From Pycnococcus provasolii (taxonomy: Eukaryota > Chlorophyta > Pseudoscourfieldiophyceae > Pseudoscourfieldiales > Pycnococcaceae): a DNA stretch of 64,000 bases. The stretch spans positions 1 to 64,000 of the forward strand of contig OW568864.1 in assembly GCA_938743325.2 (NCBI GenBank). The letters are read 5' to 3'. This document shows positions 20,626 to 30,992 of this stretch, in pieces. The notes under the pieces were generated by a model. That model was not told where the DNA came from. It worked only from the letters and a program-made list of their open reading frames with translations, and made no database searches. A program made the translations under genes and the position numbers. Within the stretch, counting starts at the first letter, position 1; each line of letters starts with the position of its first letter.

Positions 20626-20916
20626 CTACTTCCCGCTCTCTCTTCCGACGAGCGGCGCGTACATGGCCTCCGTCATTTCGTATCTCTCTCGTCCAATTGA
20701 TTCGCCGCGTGCGAGTGCCAGGTAGCTGGCGAGCGGCGCGCTTCCGAGGTAGACTGCTATGCTATCTCTGTGTATATTGTTCGCCCACTGCACTTTGCTG
20801 GTATCCGCGTGTCCCGTTCCCACGAACTTCGCCTGCACCCGAGCCAGTTGCACCTGGTTCGCGCCGCTGTCTGGTGGTCCTGACCCCGCCATGGTCGGGT
20901 TAGAGGCGTCTGCCAT
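20626..20916 (-). CDS. SF3B5: Splicing factor SF3b subunit 5
   Basis: A 96-residue protein matching SF3b10/SF3B5 across its length: QVQLARVQAKFVGTGHADT, KVQWANNIHRDS, LGSAPLASYLALARGES and RYEMTEAM. It is part of the SF3b complex of U2 snRNP, which recognises the branch point. The ATG at 20916 gives the usual family length plus about 10 N-terminal residues. It faces PGS1 across 241 bp. Confidence 0.95.
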   Translation of the reverse strand: MADASNPTMAGSGPPDSGANQVQLARVQAKFVGTGHADTSKVQWANNIHRDSIAVYLGSAPLASYLALARGESIGRERYEMTEAMYAPLVGRESGK

Positions 20917-21157
20917 CTTCGCTCAGCTGCTGCAAACACGGTGCGAGTCACAAGTCGCGTGTTAACACACAGCCCGAGCAGCGAAGGGCGGGTGTCGAAG
21001 TTCTTCTGCCGCAACACAGACGGCCGCGCGCAACGAATGGACCCGCCGCCGCCACGGCAGTTCTGGGGGATGTTCGAATGGGGATGGAGAAAATTGTCCG
21101 CACGCTAATAACCCCGAACTCCGCCCTGCCTCACATCGCATGCCGGGATAACTGGAT

Positions 21158-22489
21158 ATGCGCGCCGTGCTGGCGTCGATGCGCGCGCAAGCCGGCGTTG
21201 TCGCGCCCGTTCGACCGTCGCAGATAACGTGGCTCGCGACGCCCTCGGACTTATACGACGCGATTATGCAGGGAATCACGACGGCACGACATCGCGTGTG
21301 GGTTGCCAGCCTCTACCTTGGAACGCACGGCACGCGCGAGCTCGCGCTTGCTGATGCGCTCGGTGAGGCTGCTAGCAAGCCCGGTGGACCAAGAGTCACT
21401 CTACTTCTTGACGCACTGCGGGGAGTGCGACCCACCAATGGCCGTGGCGAGGCGCCGCACAGCAGCGCGCACGTCGTCGCGCGCAGAGTGCTTCGAGGCG
21501 GCGACATCGGCACGCGCGCGCGCGCATTTCTCTACAAAGTTCCGACCGCGCGTGGGCTGGCGGCGCGCGCGCTCCCAAACCGACTCGTCGAGGTGCTCGG
21601 GGTATCCCACCTGAAGGTGTGCGTGTTCGACGACGACATTTTGGTCACGGGCGCAAACTTGAGCGAGGAGTACTTTTGGTTTCGCCAGGACCGATCAGTA
21701 TGCGTTTCTTCCGCACCGCGGTTGGCGAACGAAGTGACGCGACTCCTTGAGGCGGTCACCGCAAGAGCATACCAGCTCGTGCCATCGCTTTCGCTTGTCC
21801 CGCCAGCCACGAGTTTGCCTCTCGGCGACGATGTTGACGCACACGCTTGCGACGACTTGACGTGCGACGTCGACGTCGACGTCGACGACGACGACGTATT
21901 CATCGCGCCGACACTTCAGCTTGGTAGCGACGGCTTGAGGCAGGATGAGCGCACGCTCTCGGCGGTGCTTGACGCCGCTGCTCCGCTTGACGTCACGATC
22001 GCGAGCGCCTACCTGAACCTCGCGCCGCCGTACGCTCGCATGCTCAGCGAATGCGCGCGAGAGTTGGACGTGATTACCGCGCATCCGTCATGCAGCGGTT
22101 TTCGCGATGCGCGAGGCTTCGCGTCTTCGTATATCCCAGAAGCTTACGACGTTCTCGGTCGCGAATCTGTCGCGTCGCTCGACGCACGCCTCTTGCACTA
22201 CAATCGCCCTGGGTGGATCTTTCATGGAAAGGGAATGTGGGCACACGCCTCGGACGGCAGCGGCCTTTCGCTCACATCCGCCGGAAGCTCAAACTGGAAC
22301 CAACGAAGCTTGTCGCGTGACCTGGAGATGCAGATGCTCATGGTATCATCTTCGAGCACTTTTGCGGCATCGCTGCATGCCGAGGTTGCCCACCTGGCCA
22401 AACACGCCGCCGTTGTCGAGCCGACGAGGGGATTGAATGTACCATACGTACGCCGCATGGCATACGGCGCAATTCGCAGTTGGTTGTAA
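21158..22489 (+). CDS. PGS1: CDP-diacylglycerol-glycerol-3-phosphate phosphatidyltransferase
   Basis: A 443-residue phospholipase-D-superfamily enzyme. It makes phosphatidylglycerophosphate in mitochondria, the precursor of phosphatidylglycerol and cardiolipin. Two HKD half-sites are visible: HLKVCVFDDDILVTGANLSEEYFWFRQDR and HGKGMWAHASDG...LTSAGSSNWNQRS. WLATPSDLYDAIMQGI and VWVASLYLGTHGTRE match the N-terminal part of PGS1/PEL1 rather than plant plastid PGP1. An Asp-rich stretch near 240-250 is a simple-sequence insertion. Confidence 0.93.
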   Translation: MRAVLASMRAQAGVVAPVRPSQITWLATPSDLYDAIMQGITTARHRVWVASLYLGTHGTRELALADALGEAASKPGGPRVTLLLDALRGVRPTNGRGEAPHSSAHVVARRVLRGGDIGTRARAFLYKVPTARGLAARALPNRLVEVLGVSHLKVCVFDDDILVTGANLSEEYFWFRQDRSVCVSSAPRLANEVTRLLEAVTARAYQLVPSLSLVPPATSLPLGDDVDAHACDDLTCDVDVDVDDDDVFIAPTLQLGSDGLRQDERTLSAVLDAAAPLDVTIASAYLNLAPPYARMLSECARELDVITAHPSCSGFRDARGFASSYIPEAYDVLGRESVASLDARLLHYNRPGWIFHGKGMWAHASDGSGLSLTSAGSSNWNQRSLSRDLEMQMLMVSSSSTFAASLHAEVAHLAKHAAVVEPTRGLNVPYVRRMAYGAIRSWL

Positions 22490-22537
22490 TCAATTGTAAG
22501 AAATTGTTGTGTTTTATCATCTCTTGTTACAATAGTG

Positions 22538-23893
22538 TTACAAATAAAATGCTCTGTACGCATCGCTCGTAGTCTCGGCCACGTGGCACGCGTGCTCCCA
22601 ATCTTCCTTGTCAACGCCAAATGGCGTGTAGTGATGAACGAACGCGCCAGCGCGTAGCAACGCTCTCGTGCGCCTTGCCGATCCCTCGAGAACATCGATC
22701 GCATTCGAGCGATTGCTAATCACGGTGAGGTGCCTAGCCTCTCCCGCGAGAAGCGGGAGCGGTCGTGAGCGAGTGCGCCAAGGATCCGTTTGCCACGCCG
22801 CGTGAGTGTACGTGCGACTCGCCTGAAGCGTGGCGAGTGCCTCTCCGGCGTCCGACTCCGTCCCGTGGGCGAATGCCATGCTCGAGATGCTTTTGATTGG
22901 CGTCGTGCCATCAACATGAGTCCGGCACACGAGCGGCGCTAGGTGCGCTTTGAGCACTTCGCGCCATGGGGGCGTCGATGACAGCGATGACGAAGGCTGC
23001 GATGCTGGGCGCCAGCTCGTGTGCGCGTCGAGGAACTTCATAGCGGGGATCGGCGCGCACTCTGTGACGATGTCGCGTAGCGGCGCAACACCACGCCCGT
23101 GAGCCGCCAACGTCCTCTCAAGCAGTGCAGCGAGGTACGCGTTGGCGCCTTGCATACCAGACTCGCGCGCGCGAGTGGCGGCGCGCACAGCATCATCGTT
23201 GCGCAGCAACAAGGCTGCGTCGGCGTTCTCGGCAAGACTGGATAGACTGAGCGTGGCGTTCACCGCTTGTATGGGACTCTCGCCACAAGCAAGAGGCACC
23301 ACGGATGCCGTGACAACGAAAGCCTTGTGAAAGCCGTCGTCGCGCATCGTCTCGAGAAGCCGAGTGCCAAGTCCAGATCCAGTTCCGCCGGCGAGGGAGT
23401 GCAGCAATAGTACGTCAGGCGTCGTGGCAGACGACTCGGCCCAAGCTCGCACCGCGGCCATCGCGGCTGATAGAAGGTTGACGCCGCTCTCGCCGCCTCT
23501 TCTCGCGCTGCTCGCCTGTTGTGGCAGTCCGCGCGCCCCGCCGCCGCCATAATCGCGCGCAAAGCCATTTGCAAATACTCCTCCGCGTCCACCCTCTGTC
23601 CAGACCGCGGCTACTGGTTTCGTGTGAGCCTTGTGCGCGTCGTGCATAGCCTTTGGTTCGGCGTCGACGGAAACAGCTCGTGGCACCAGCTCGTCGGCAG
23701 CGGCACGGGAGGAGGGTGTGTCAGCTCGGCCACGGCGCACAAGCAGGCCATCGAGCGGTGCCCTCGGCCTACGACTCGCCGGCTGTGCCATGCAGGCGTC
23801 GTGTCTTGCGCATATGCGCGCAGACAGCGCCGCGCCTGCGGTGACGCCGCACTGCCCGACTTGCACGATGAGCACGTCGTCTGCCGTGCTCAT
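22538..23893 (-). CDS. TUBD1: Delta-tubulin
   Basis: A 451-residue tubulin-superfamily protein. The N-terminal IVQVGQCG motif and the GTP-binding T4 loop (LHSLAGGTGSGLG) are clear. The delta-type signatures are PRAVSVDAEPKAM, FANGFARDYGG and LLHSLAGGTGSGLGTRLLE; alpha and beta tubulins have different sequences there. Delta-tubulin is needed to form the C tubule of centriolar triplets. The sequence is diverged, with an Arg-rich insert near residues 40-60. The gene implies that the organism builds or recently built basal bodies. Confidence 0.85.
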   Translation of the reverse strand: MSTADDVLIVQVGQCGVTAGAALSARICARHDACMAQPASRRPRAPLDGLLVRRGRADTPSSRAAADELVPRAVSVDAEPKAMHDAHKAHTKPVAAVWTEGGRGGVFANGFARDYGGGGARGLPQQASSARRGGESGVNLLSAAMAAVRAWAESSATTPDVLLLHSLAGGTGSGLGTRLLETMRDDGFHKAFVVTASVVPLACGESPIQAVNATLSLSSLAENADAALLLRNDDAVRAATRARESGMQGANAYLAALLERTLAAHGRGVAPLRDIVTECAPIPAMKFLDAHTSWRPASQPSSSLSSTPPWREVLKAHLAPLVCRTHVDGTTPIKSISSMAFAHGTESDAGEALATLQASRTYTHAAWQTDPWRTRSRPLPLLAGEARHLTVISNRSNAIDVLEGSARRTRALLRAGAFVHHYTPFGVDKEDWEHACHVAETTSDAYRAFYL

Positions 23894-24226
23894 AAAAATG
23901 ACGTGTTGTGTTCAGCCCCAGGACAGCGCTAAAGGTAAGGCCTCAGGTGCTTCGGCATTGCGAGGCATTGCCCCATGTTAAGGTGGTTCCGGGCAGAGTT
24001 TTCCTTTCCGGGGGCCCGGGGCCGGGCTGCCGGGGGGGAGAGGGAGTGGGAGAGGGGGGGAGGGAGGGTGGTCTGACCATCTGATTCCATGGCGGGAAAC
24101 GTCCATCCATCCATGATCCCTCTCTGCCATGAGGCCTTCGAACTCTCCTCCTCCACCTGGCACCACAGACCTGCACGACAGTCGAGACCAGCGCCAAAAC
24201 CAGAAGAGAAACAACGCGCTCTTCGC

Positions 24227-25557
24227 ATGTCCGCCAAGCGACCGAGAAAAGTGTCCAACGCAGCGCTGCGATGGACACTCGCTGCGTCGCTCGTCATCGG
24301 CGCATTCGCGGTATTTGGCGTGCACAGTGGAGTCGAGTCCGGGTCAAGGCACTTGCGTGGGCAACAGCAACAGCAGCAGCCCGCTTCTCCGTTTCGGAGG
24401 ATGGCGGGGGCGGGCGACGCAGGCTCCGTGCTAACCGCGGTGGATGTCGCCAAGTCGTCGTCCGCAGCAGGCATGGCAGGACTGCAAGAGTCTGCTAAGG
24501 TTGTCGCCAAGTCGTCGTCCACGGAACGTGCGGTGTCGTCGGATGCAGAACTATTCGACGGCGTCACGCTTGTTCTGCCGACCCGAATCAACGCGAACGA
24601 GTTGCCTCGTGCTCTGGGGCTCGTCTCGTCTGTGCTAAAGTACGCAGAACCGGGTGCTATATCGCGACTCATAGTCATCGTGCCTGATCAGGATAAACTT
24701 CTTTTTCAGCTCGCTGCACACGCTCTCAGTGCATATGCAAACCACAAACCAACGTTTCCGATCGACATCTATGGTGATGTGGACGTTGTACCTACACCTT
24801 TGGACGAGCTCAGAAGTCACGCTCCGAGCACTTCGCAACGCGAACACGAAAATAAGGGCGGTCGGGGTGCAGGCTATCGTCTTCAGATGCTTGCCAAGCT
24901 CGGCGTCGCGCGTCTGGTAAAGACGAGACACTACGTGACACTTGACAACGACGTTCTTCTAACGCGCCCTCTAAGGCAAGGTGGCTTACTCGCCAACGGG
25001 CGCGCCCGTGCTCAGAGAGACCCTGGAAATCAGTAAGTTTATTAGAACACTCGAACGTCGCGCACAAACAAGAAAGCACTAACAATCCTTACCGTTCCAT
25101 TCAATGAAACAGGAGAAATGGGTGGTTTGCATGCGCGAAGGCTGTTCTCAATGCGCCGCAACAATGCGCAAGCACGTCGTTTGGTGGTGTGACGCCCGCA
25201 GTTCTTGATACCGAGCTTGCGCGCAACATGCTTGATGACATTGAGCAACCGAAAAACAACGAAGTGGCAAGAAGTTTCGACAAAATCCTCTTTTCTCGCC
25301 TCGATGAGAATTGCGACTGGACTGAATATGCGCTGTATTGGGTTTACGCGTGCAAGACAGGAACATTGGCGTCGAAGCACGACTTTGATCAAAGTCTGTA
25401 CGACCCAGCTGACTTCAGGTGGCTGGCGTATAAACGGTGGAACTGGGGCAGCATATTTAGTCCCTCTTCAGGTCCAATATTTAAGGTCGCCCAAGGCATT
25501 GGTGGAAGCACACCGAACGACATTCTGCTCCGCATCGCCCCTCACCTCGTCGCATGA
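24227..25557 (+). CDS. Putative Golgi glycosyltransferase-like protein (DUF6492 type)
   Basis: Two exons (24227-25032 and 25113-25557) with an 80-bp intron encode 416 residues. Residues about 13-31 form a signal anchor (LRWTLAASLVIGAFAVFGV), so it is a type II membrane protein. The lumenal domain starts with GVTLVLPTRINANELPRALG. It contains a DxD-like metal/nucleotide-sugar site in HYVTLDNDVLLTRPL, and continues with NGWFACAKAVLNAP, SFGGVTPAVLDTELA and YALYWVYA. This architecture resembles DUF6492-type putative glycosyltransferases; donor and acceptor are unknown. The ATG at 24227 is preferred because it precedes the anchor directly. The splice joins CA to G to give CAG (Gln). Confidence 0.7.
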
Positions 25558-25691
25558 TTGACACTTTCGTGTCTTGGACGAGGATGAGGTGTGTTGTGAC
25601 ATGTTTTGACATGGTATGGCGTGACTTTTTCAAATCATTCCTGTTATCCATAGTATTACTACTTCAATCACCAATTTGTGCACCAGCAAAA

Positions 25692-27465
25692 TCAGAACTT
25701 ACTATCCACCTCTCCTATGATGGTGCTCGCATGCTCAAATACACCCGTCATGTGCTCGACGGCAAAGTTCACATCGTCCACCGCACACATCTCGCGCACG
25801 CTGTGCATGGCAAATTGCGGGATTCCTGTTGAGTGTACGTTGTTTGGTTATAAAATAATTTAGAGGGGTTAGTGATTGATATCGGGTGCTTCATAGCTGG
25901 TTTGAGATAGACTTACCAACGTCGATGCCGCGAACGCCCGCCATGACGCTGAGAGCAGGCCCAATCGTGCTACCACAGGCGCAGTCGCTGCGAACGACGA
26001 ATTGCTGGAACGGCACACCCGCGCGTCGCCCGCACTCGTGGAAGACGTGCTGGCTGAACGCGTCGGTGATATAGCGCATCTCGCAGTGTGTCTTAATCAC
26101 CATGCCCTTGTGCATGTGAGGCTGATGGCCGGGCTCGTGCTTGTCCGCGAAGTTGGGGTGTATGCCGTGCGCCATGTCCGCTGACACGAGGAAGCTGTTC
26201 ACGACGCATCTCTCAAGCGCATCCGTGCCGTCATCTCCCGTAGCCTCGCACGACGCGCGCGTGACGCGACGCAGCACGTCGATAGTGATCGGGCTGCGCG
26301 CGCCGTACGCCGATCCGCTACCCACCTCCTCGTGGTCGTACAATGCCACCATGCGAATGCCAGTCTCGTCGGCGAGAGAGTGGTCCGTTTCGATCAGGCT
26401 CTCGGTGGCACAGTAGCACATGGCGAGGTTGTCAAGCCGACCGGAGTGGATGAACTCGCGGCAGGCGCCTCCGATAATCGATGGCTGCGTGTCGCAAAGC
26501 TGAAGGTCGAACGTGAGGATGTCCTCCGGCTTGCACTTGAGCTCCTCCGCAAGAAGCTTGAGCAGAAGCGGCGAGTGACGAAGAGCGCTGGCGTCGGGAG
26601 AGTCGCCGCCGCTCGCCTTCTTCTCGTCTTCGGCGGTGACAGGCATCTCAAGGCGCGATTTCAACTCCGTCGCGAGGATGGGAGGCAGGTGCGTCTGGCA
26701 GTTGATGTCAAAACCCTTGTTCACCGTCCTGTTGAGGTGGATCGCCAAGCTCGGGATGCACATGATGGGGCGGTCGATCCGAACGAGCTCGTGGCACGTC
26801 CTGTCGCCACGGCGCACGAAGACGCGTCCCGCAACACTCAGGTCGCGGTCGAACCACGTGTGCCAGATTCCGCCGCCATAAGGCTGCACGCCAAGCTGGA
26901 CGAAACCGTTCTTTCCCGACGCGGTGTGCGGCTTCATCTTGATGCAAGGGCTGTCGGTGTGCGCGCCCACGATGATGGCGCCGTTTCCAGCCTTGTACTT
27001 TCCGCCAACCGCAAATGCGACGAGGCACGACATGTTGCGCGTGAAGAAGTAACGCCCCCCTAGCTTGAGGTTCCACACGTCGTTCTCATAAAGCTCCGTG
27101 TACCCCGCAGCTAGAAGCTTCGCCCTCGCGTTCGCCGTCGCGTGGTACGGGGTCCAGCTCGCGTTCAGGTAGTCGACGAGCTTCTCCGCGTGCGTAGCAG
27201 ACTCGGACATCGCGGAAGCAGCAGCTCCAGAGCTTGCCATTGTTGGCACGAGTGACGTCGGGTTAAGCTGCCTCGAGCTCGTCCAGCCACCTCCCCAGGG
27301 TCGACTCGGAGGTTGCTGCTGCGGTGGCGTAGGCGGCGTAGGCGGCGGCGGCGGGCTGTCGCACGCGAGTGTCTTGAACGAGCCCCTGCCTGCGGTGCGT
27401 GCTTGCCGTGTTGTGTTTTTGAGTGCGTATGCGCCGTTGCCCCGCGAGCGTGCGAGTGCGCGCAT
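25692..27465 (-). CDS. Aspartyl aminopeptidase, M18 family
   Basis: Two exons (27465-25917 and 25825-25692) with a 91-bp intron. The enzyme removes N-terminal Asp or Glu from peptides and forms a dodecameric zinc peptidase. Landmarks are GAHTDSPC (zinc His and Asp), GGIWHTWFDRDLSVAGRV, LDNLAMCYCATESL, YDHEEVGSGSAYGA, SADMAHGIHPN and CACGSTIGP. The second exon completes the family C-terminus (GIPQFAMHSVREMC...), which shows the intron is real. Initiation at 27240 would give the usual 485 residues. Initiation at 27465 adds a 75-residue Arg/Ala/Pro-rich extension that could be an organelle targeting peptide, so the start is uncertain. Confidence 0.93.
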
Positions 27466-27632
27466 ATAACGGATAAGGCTTGTGAATGGCAGAGATGAAA
27501 CGCAAAGAAATGGGACAAGTGGGGGGACAATAAGGCCTGTTGCAGTTGGGGGTTAGTCGGACAACTTCGGGACCATTTCCCCGACCCGCCGCCGCCTCAC
27601 CAGAAGAAGACGCCTTTTTCCCTCTCGTTGCC

Positions 27633-28655
27633 ATGGCGAAACCGCGTAACGCGAAGAAGAACGACAGCGACAGCGCCGACGCCGACCACCAGCAGGCCAA
27701 GCAAAAGCAAGACGACATGGCGAACAACAACAAAAATTGGCCAGCTGACGTCAACGTCAACGCGACGATTAAGAAGAAGAAAAACAAGTACAAGAAAACA
27801 AAAGCAAAAAGCGATGGCGTGAAACGTGACGCTGTGCCGCTCGGCTCGAACTGGCTCGCGCTCAAGGCGAGCTTGGGCGCTTCGGAACAGGACGCCAAAG
27901 CGAAGAAGAACGCGAACGATACCGCCAAACGCGAACCTCTCAAAAGCAAGAGGAGAATTACCACGGCGACGTCCGCAGCCGTCACCGTCTCTGCTCACGT
28001 GGGGATTGGACCGACGCCGCCGTGCAGTCACCGAGGGGCGGAGCCCACGGACGTCGTCGCTGTTGACTGCGAAATGGTCGCCATAAGACCGAAGGGCATC
28101 GCGGAGAACGAGGAAGTGGACGCTCTCGCGCGCGTGTGTATCGTCAACAGCCGGGCGGAGGTTGTCATGGACACGTTCGTCGCCGTGTCTGAGCGTGTCA
28201 CCGACTTTCGCACACGCGTCAGCGGTGTACGTCCAGCTGACATTCGTGGCGCGCCGAGCTTCGACGCCGTGCGCCGAACCGTCAGCACGCTGCTCGAGGG
28301 ACGCGTCGTTGTAGGGCATGGGCTCGAGAACGACTTTGCCGCGCTGCAGGTTAGCCACCCAGCGACGAGCGTTCGAGACACCGCGCGGTATCCGCCATTC
28401 ACGCGCCGCTTTGATGGCGTGGCGTCGGCGGCACGGAGGGCTGCGGACTTAATGGCTGGCAATGCCTCCAAGACGGAATTGGCAGACTTAGGCCCGCCGG
28501 GCAAGCCGCGAAAGCTGCGTGACCTGGCGGCGGAGCAGCTTGGGATGGAAATCCAGCAAGGGGAGCATTCACCCGTGCACGACGCGCGCGCTTGCATGTA
28601 TCTCTATACGCGCCATCGCAAGAGGTGGGAGCAGTACATAACCCGAGGTTGCTGA
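27633..28655 (+). CDS. REXO4: RNA exonuclease 4-like DEDDh nuclease
   Basis: A 340-residue protein with a Lys-rich N-terminal half (nuclear/nucleolar localisation) and a C-terminal DEDDh 3'-5' exonuclease domain. Motifs: VVAVDCEMVAI (ExoI Asp and Glu), VVVGHGLENDFAAL (ExoII Asp) and EHSPVHDARACMYLY (ExoIII His and Asp). VSGVRPADIRGAP is typical of REXO4/REX4, which acts in pre-rRNA processing. ATG at 27633 is chosen over upstream in-frame sequence that would overlap the promoter. Confidence 0.92.
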   Translation: MAKPRNAKKNDSDSADADHQQAKQKQDDMANNNKNWPADVNVNATIKKKKNKYKKTKAKSDGVKRDAVPLGSNWLALKASLGASEQDAKAKKNANDTAKREPLKSKRRITTATSAAVTVSAHVGIGPTPPCSHRGAEPTDVVAVDCEMVAIRPKGIAENEEVDALARVCIVNSRAEVVMDTFVAVSERVTDFRTRVSGVRPADIRGAPSFDAVRRTVSTLLEGRVVVGHGLENDFAALQVSHPATSVRDTARYPPFTRRFDGVASAARRAADLMAGNASKTELADLGPPGKPRKLRDLAAEQLGMEIQQGEHSPVHDARACMYLYTRHRKRWEQYITRGC

Positions 28656-28759
28656 GTTCCTCCTTGCTTGAGTTTGTATCTTTGTTATCGTGTACTGTAC
28701 TTATATCAAATCTCAGATTGAACAAAAAAAAGAAGAAGTCTTACCTACATCTTATGTAA

Positions 28760-29848
28760 CTACATCGTTTTCTTCGCCGGAATCTCACGCTTCGGAACCT
28801 CCAAGCTGCCAAAGATCCGGTCGCAGTACGTCAGGTAGTGCCCGTAGTTGGTGCGGTAATTCGTGTGGTGAAGGAGGTGGTAGCCGGCGCCCATGATCGG
28901 CTCGCACGCGCCGTCGATGCAATCGTGGATATTCGTCGTCCAGATGGCCGTTCCGAAGAGGAGAAGTTCGTGCGTAAGATAGTGCGTTGGGATGAAGAAG
29001 AGACTCCACACGTATGGCACCGCTTGAAGGATGCCATCGAGCGGATTGAACGCCAGCCCGGCAAATGGACTCAACGTGTGCTCCTTGTTGTAAATGTGGT
29101 GCGTCTTGTGAAGCAGGCCGTATGCGCTCTTCACGTCGTGCAAACTTCGGTGCATCCAGTACACGCCGAACTCCACGGACGTCAAGTATACCACGAAAAA
29201 GAGCACGAAGGCGCCAACGCCAAAGTCGTCAACGCGCGGGTAAACGAGCGTGTACCCTCGCTCGACGATTGCCTCGCAGACGGCGGGCAGCGCGGTGTAC
29301 AGCGGCATTGCCTGGAGGCTCACCCAGATCTGCTTCGCCATGTCCACACCAGACGGCGTGGGCGTGTTGCCGTAGAATGCCTTCTTCAGCGGGCCGTAGC
29401 AGACGGCTGCCCACAGCCCGCCGACGATCAGGTAGAGCGACAGGCCGGCGACGAAGTTGCGCGCCCAGCTCTTCATAAAGCGTGGCCAGCTCTCGAAGTC
29501 AACCGAGGGTGGAAGGCAGAGTCCAAGTATCAAGTTGTTCTTCCAGTCGCTCTCCTCGCGCAGAAGCGCCAGCGTGCTCTGCGACGGCGGCGCGAGTGAT
29601 CGCGCCGCGAGCTCGAGCGCCTTTCCCGCGAGCGATCCAGCCGCGAATGTGTTTTGTGATGATGACGTCACCTGGGTTGCGTTGGCACCGCCCATGGTTG
29701 CCCCCGCCTCGTCTTCGAGTTGTATTCCGAGGTGTGCGCGAAGGTGTCTTCCGATGGCGTGTACGAGAAAGGGCAGGAGCAGCACCTTGATTGCGATCAT
29801 GGCAACGCGCGTGGTTGCGACGTTCTTGCTGTGTGGTTTGGTCGCCAT
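28760..29848 (-). CDS. Sterol C-5 desaturase (ERG3/STE1 family)
   Basis: A 362-residue membrane protein of the fatty acid hydroxylase superfamily. The His clusters that bind the di-iron centre are HRSLHD, HKTHH and HHTNYRTNYGHYLTYCDRIFG. The last is close to the C-5(6) sterol desaturase signature. Several membrane helices precede them. The enzyme introduces the Delta5 double bond in phytosterol synthesis in the ER. The C-terminus (REIPAKKTM) has lysines near the end that could act in ER retention. ATG at 29848 is the first in frame. Confidence 0.9.
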   Translation of the reverse strand: MATKPHSKNVATTRVAMIAIKVLLLPFLVHAIGRHLRAHLGIQLEDEAGATMGGANATQVTSSSQNTFAAGSLAGKALELAARSLAPPSQSTLALLREESDWKNNLILGLCLPPSVDFESWPRFMKSWARNFVAGLSLYLIVGGLWAAVCYGPLKKAFYGNTPTPSGVDMAKQIWVSLQAMPLYTALPAVCEAIVERGYTLVYPRVDDFGVGAFVLFFVVYLTSVEFGVYWMHRSLHDVKSAYGLLHKTHHIYNKEHTLSPFAGLAFNPLDGILQAVPYVWSLFFIPTHYLTHELLLFGTAIWTTNIHDCIDGACEPIMGAGYHLLHHTNYRTNYGHYLTYCDRIFGSLEVPKREIPAKKTM

Positions 29849-30222
29849 GGCGAGAGACTGGAGAGGTGTGGTGTGTGCTGGAGATGAGAGCGCGGGTGAG
29901 AGGGGGGGAAGATTCAGTCCAAGGGCCAAGGGGGAGACCTGAAATCCCAGAAGGCCCCCCAGGGGGGGAGAAGAAGAGGGGATACCCGTTCAAATGCATC
30001 AGGGGAGGGGAGGGGAGAGATAGGAACTGGGGATCCGTCCTAGGACCATACCCCTCGCCTGTTCCTTGTGCCCGGAATGTTAACATCGCTCCCCCCCCTC
30101 CCCTGGTTGTGTTGTCCCCTCCCGCCTTCCCCCCCTCCCCTGACAGCTCGTCATTTCGGTCCCCCTTTTCTTCTCAAATACCCTTGTCACTCAACAACAA
30201 CACGCACTCGTCCCATCACACC

Positions 30223-30780
30223 ATGTACGCGCTTAACGTGTTCAACCAATACAGCGCTAATACCATGGCACTGCCGCTCTGGACCAACACGGGAGCAGCC
30301 ACGCAGAAAAACTCCTACGGGTCGCCCAAGTTCCACCACCCATGCGACGTCGAAAGCGGACTCATCGCCGCAGGAACGCGCGTCGTGCAGAGCAGCGTCG
30401 ACAGAATCAAGGAGACGTTTCGAACGCCGCTCAACGCTATCATCAGGAGAATACTAGGAAGAACGGGAAACAAACAAGGCGCACTAGCACTGTCGGCCGA
30501 CCCGTGGGGTGCGGTACGCAACCACGCGGAACGCATCCTCTCGCGAAAGTCAACAAACAGAATCACAAACGCGTCGGCGGCGAAAAAGGCGAGCAAGACT
30601 GCGAAACCAAAGGCGAAGCTGGCTCTTAACTGCGACTGCGACGGGAAGGAGAATTCAAATGACGAGAACCAGCTCATGGCGCTCGGTGCGAAGAAATTTG
30701 CAAGCTACAACAAGTCCATCAACGGGCGTCGGAGTGCAACCGGCAGCAAGCGAGCACCACTTTCTCTACTTCCTAGGTGA
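30223..30780 (+). CDS. Hypothetical basic protein with KEN motif
   Basis: A 185-residue protein that I do not recognise. It is basic, with a Lys/Ala-rich segment (SAAKKASKTAKPKAK) followed by CDCDGKENSNDENQL, which contains a KEN-box-like motif. There is no membrane segment or signal peptide. The upstream gap carries pyrimidine-rich promoter-like sequence and the start context is clean (CACCATGTACG). KEN boxes direct APC/C-dependent destruction of cell-cycle proteins, but a three-residue motif alone is weak evidence. Confidence 0.6.
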   Translation: MYALNVFNQYSANTMALPLWTNTGAATQKNSYGSPKFHHPCDVESGLIAAGTRVVQSSVDRIKETFRTPLNAIIRRILGRTGNKQGALALSADPWGAVRNHAERILSRKSTNRITNASAAKKASKTAKPKAKLALNCDCDGKENSNDENQLMALGAKKFASYNKSINGRRSATGSKRAPLSLLPR

Positions 30781-30992
30781 CGATGTTTTTATTTGAATTT
30801 TAATTTTGTTGGCGCGGCGGCGTGACAGACAACACAGTGGAATACAAATCAGAAAACAGAGCCCAAAATAAAAAAAAGTGGTGTGTAAAATTTTTCTATT
30901 AAAAAAAAACTTTTTTCTCATGTTCAACAAACACTTCTTTCTTTTCATTTCTGTTGTTTTTTTTGTCGGGCGTGCATGCAGATGTTTTTTGC

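Noticed and set aside
24089-24226. Upstream ATG for the glycosyltransferase-like gene
   Set aside because: It would place 46 hydrophilic residues before the signal anchor; the ATG at 24227 fits a type II protein better.
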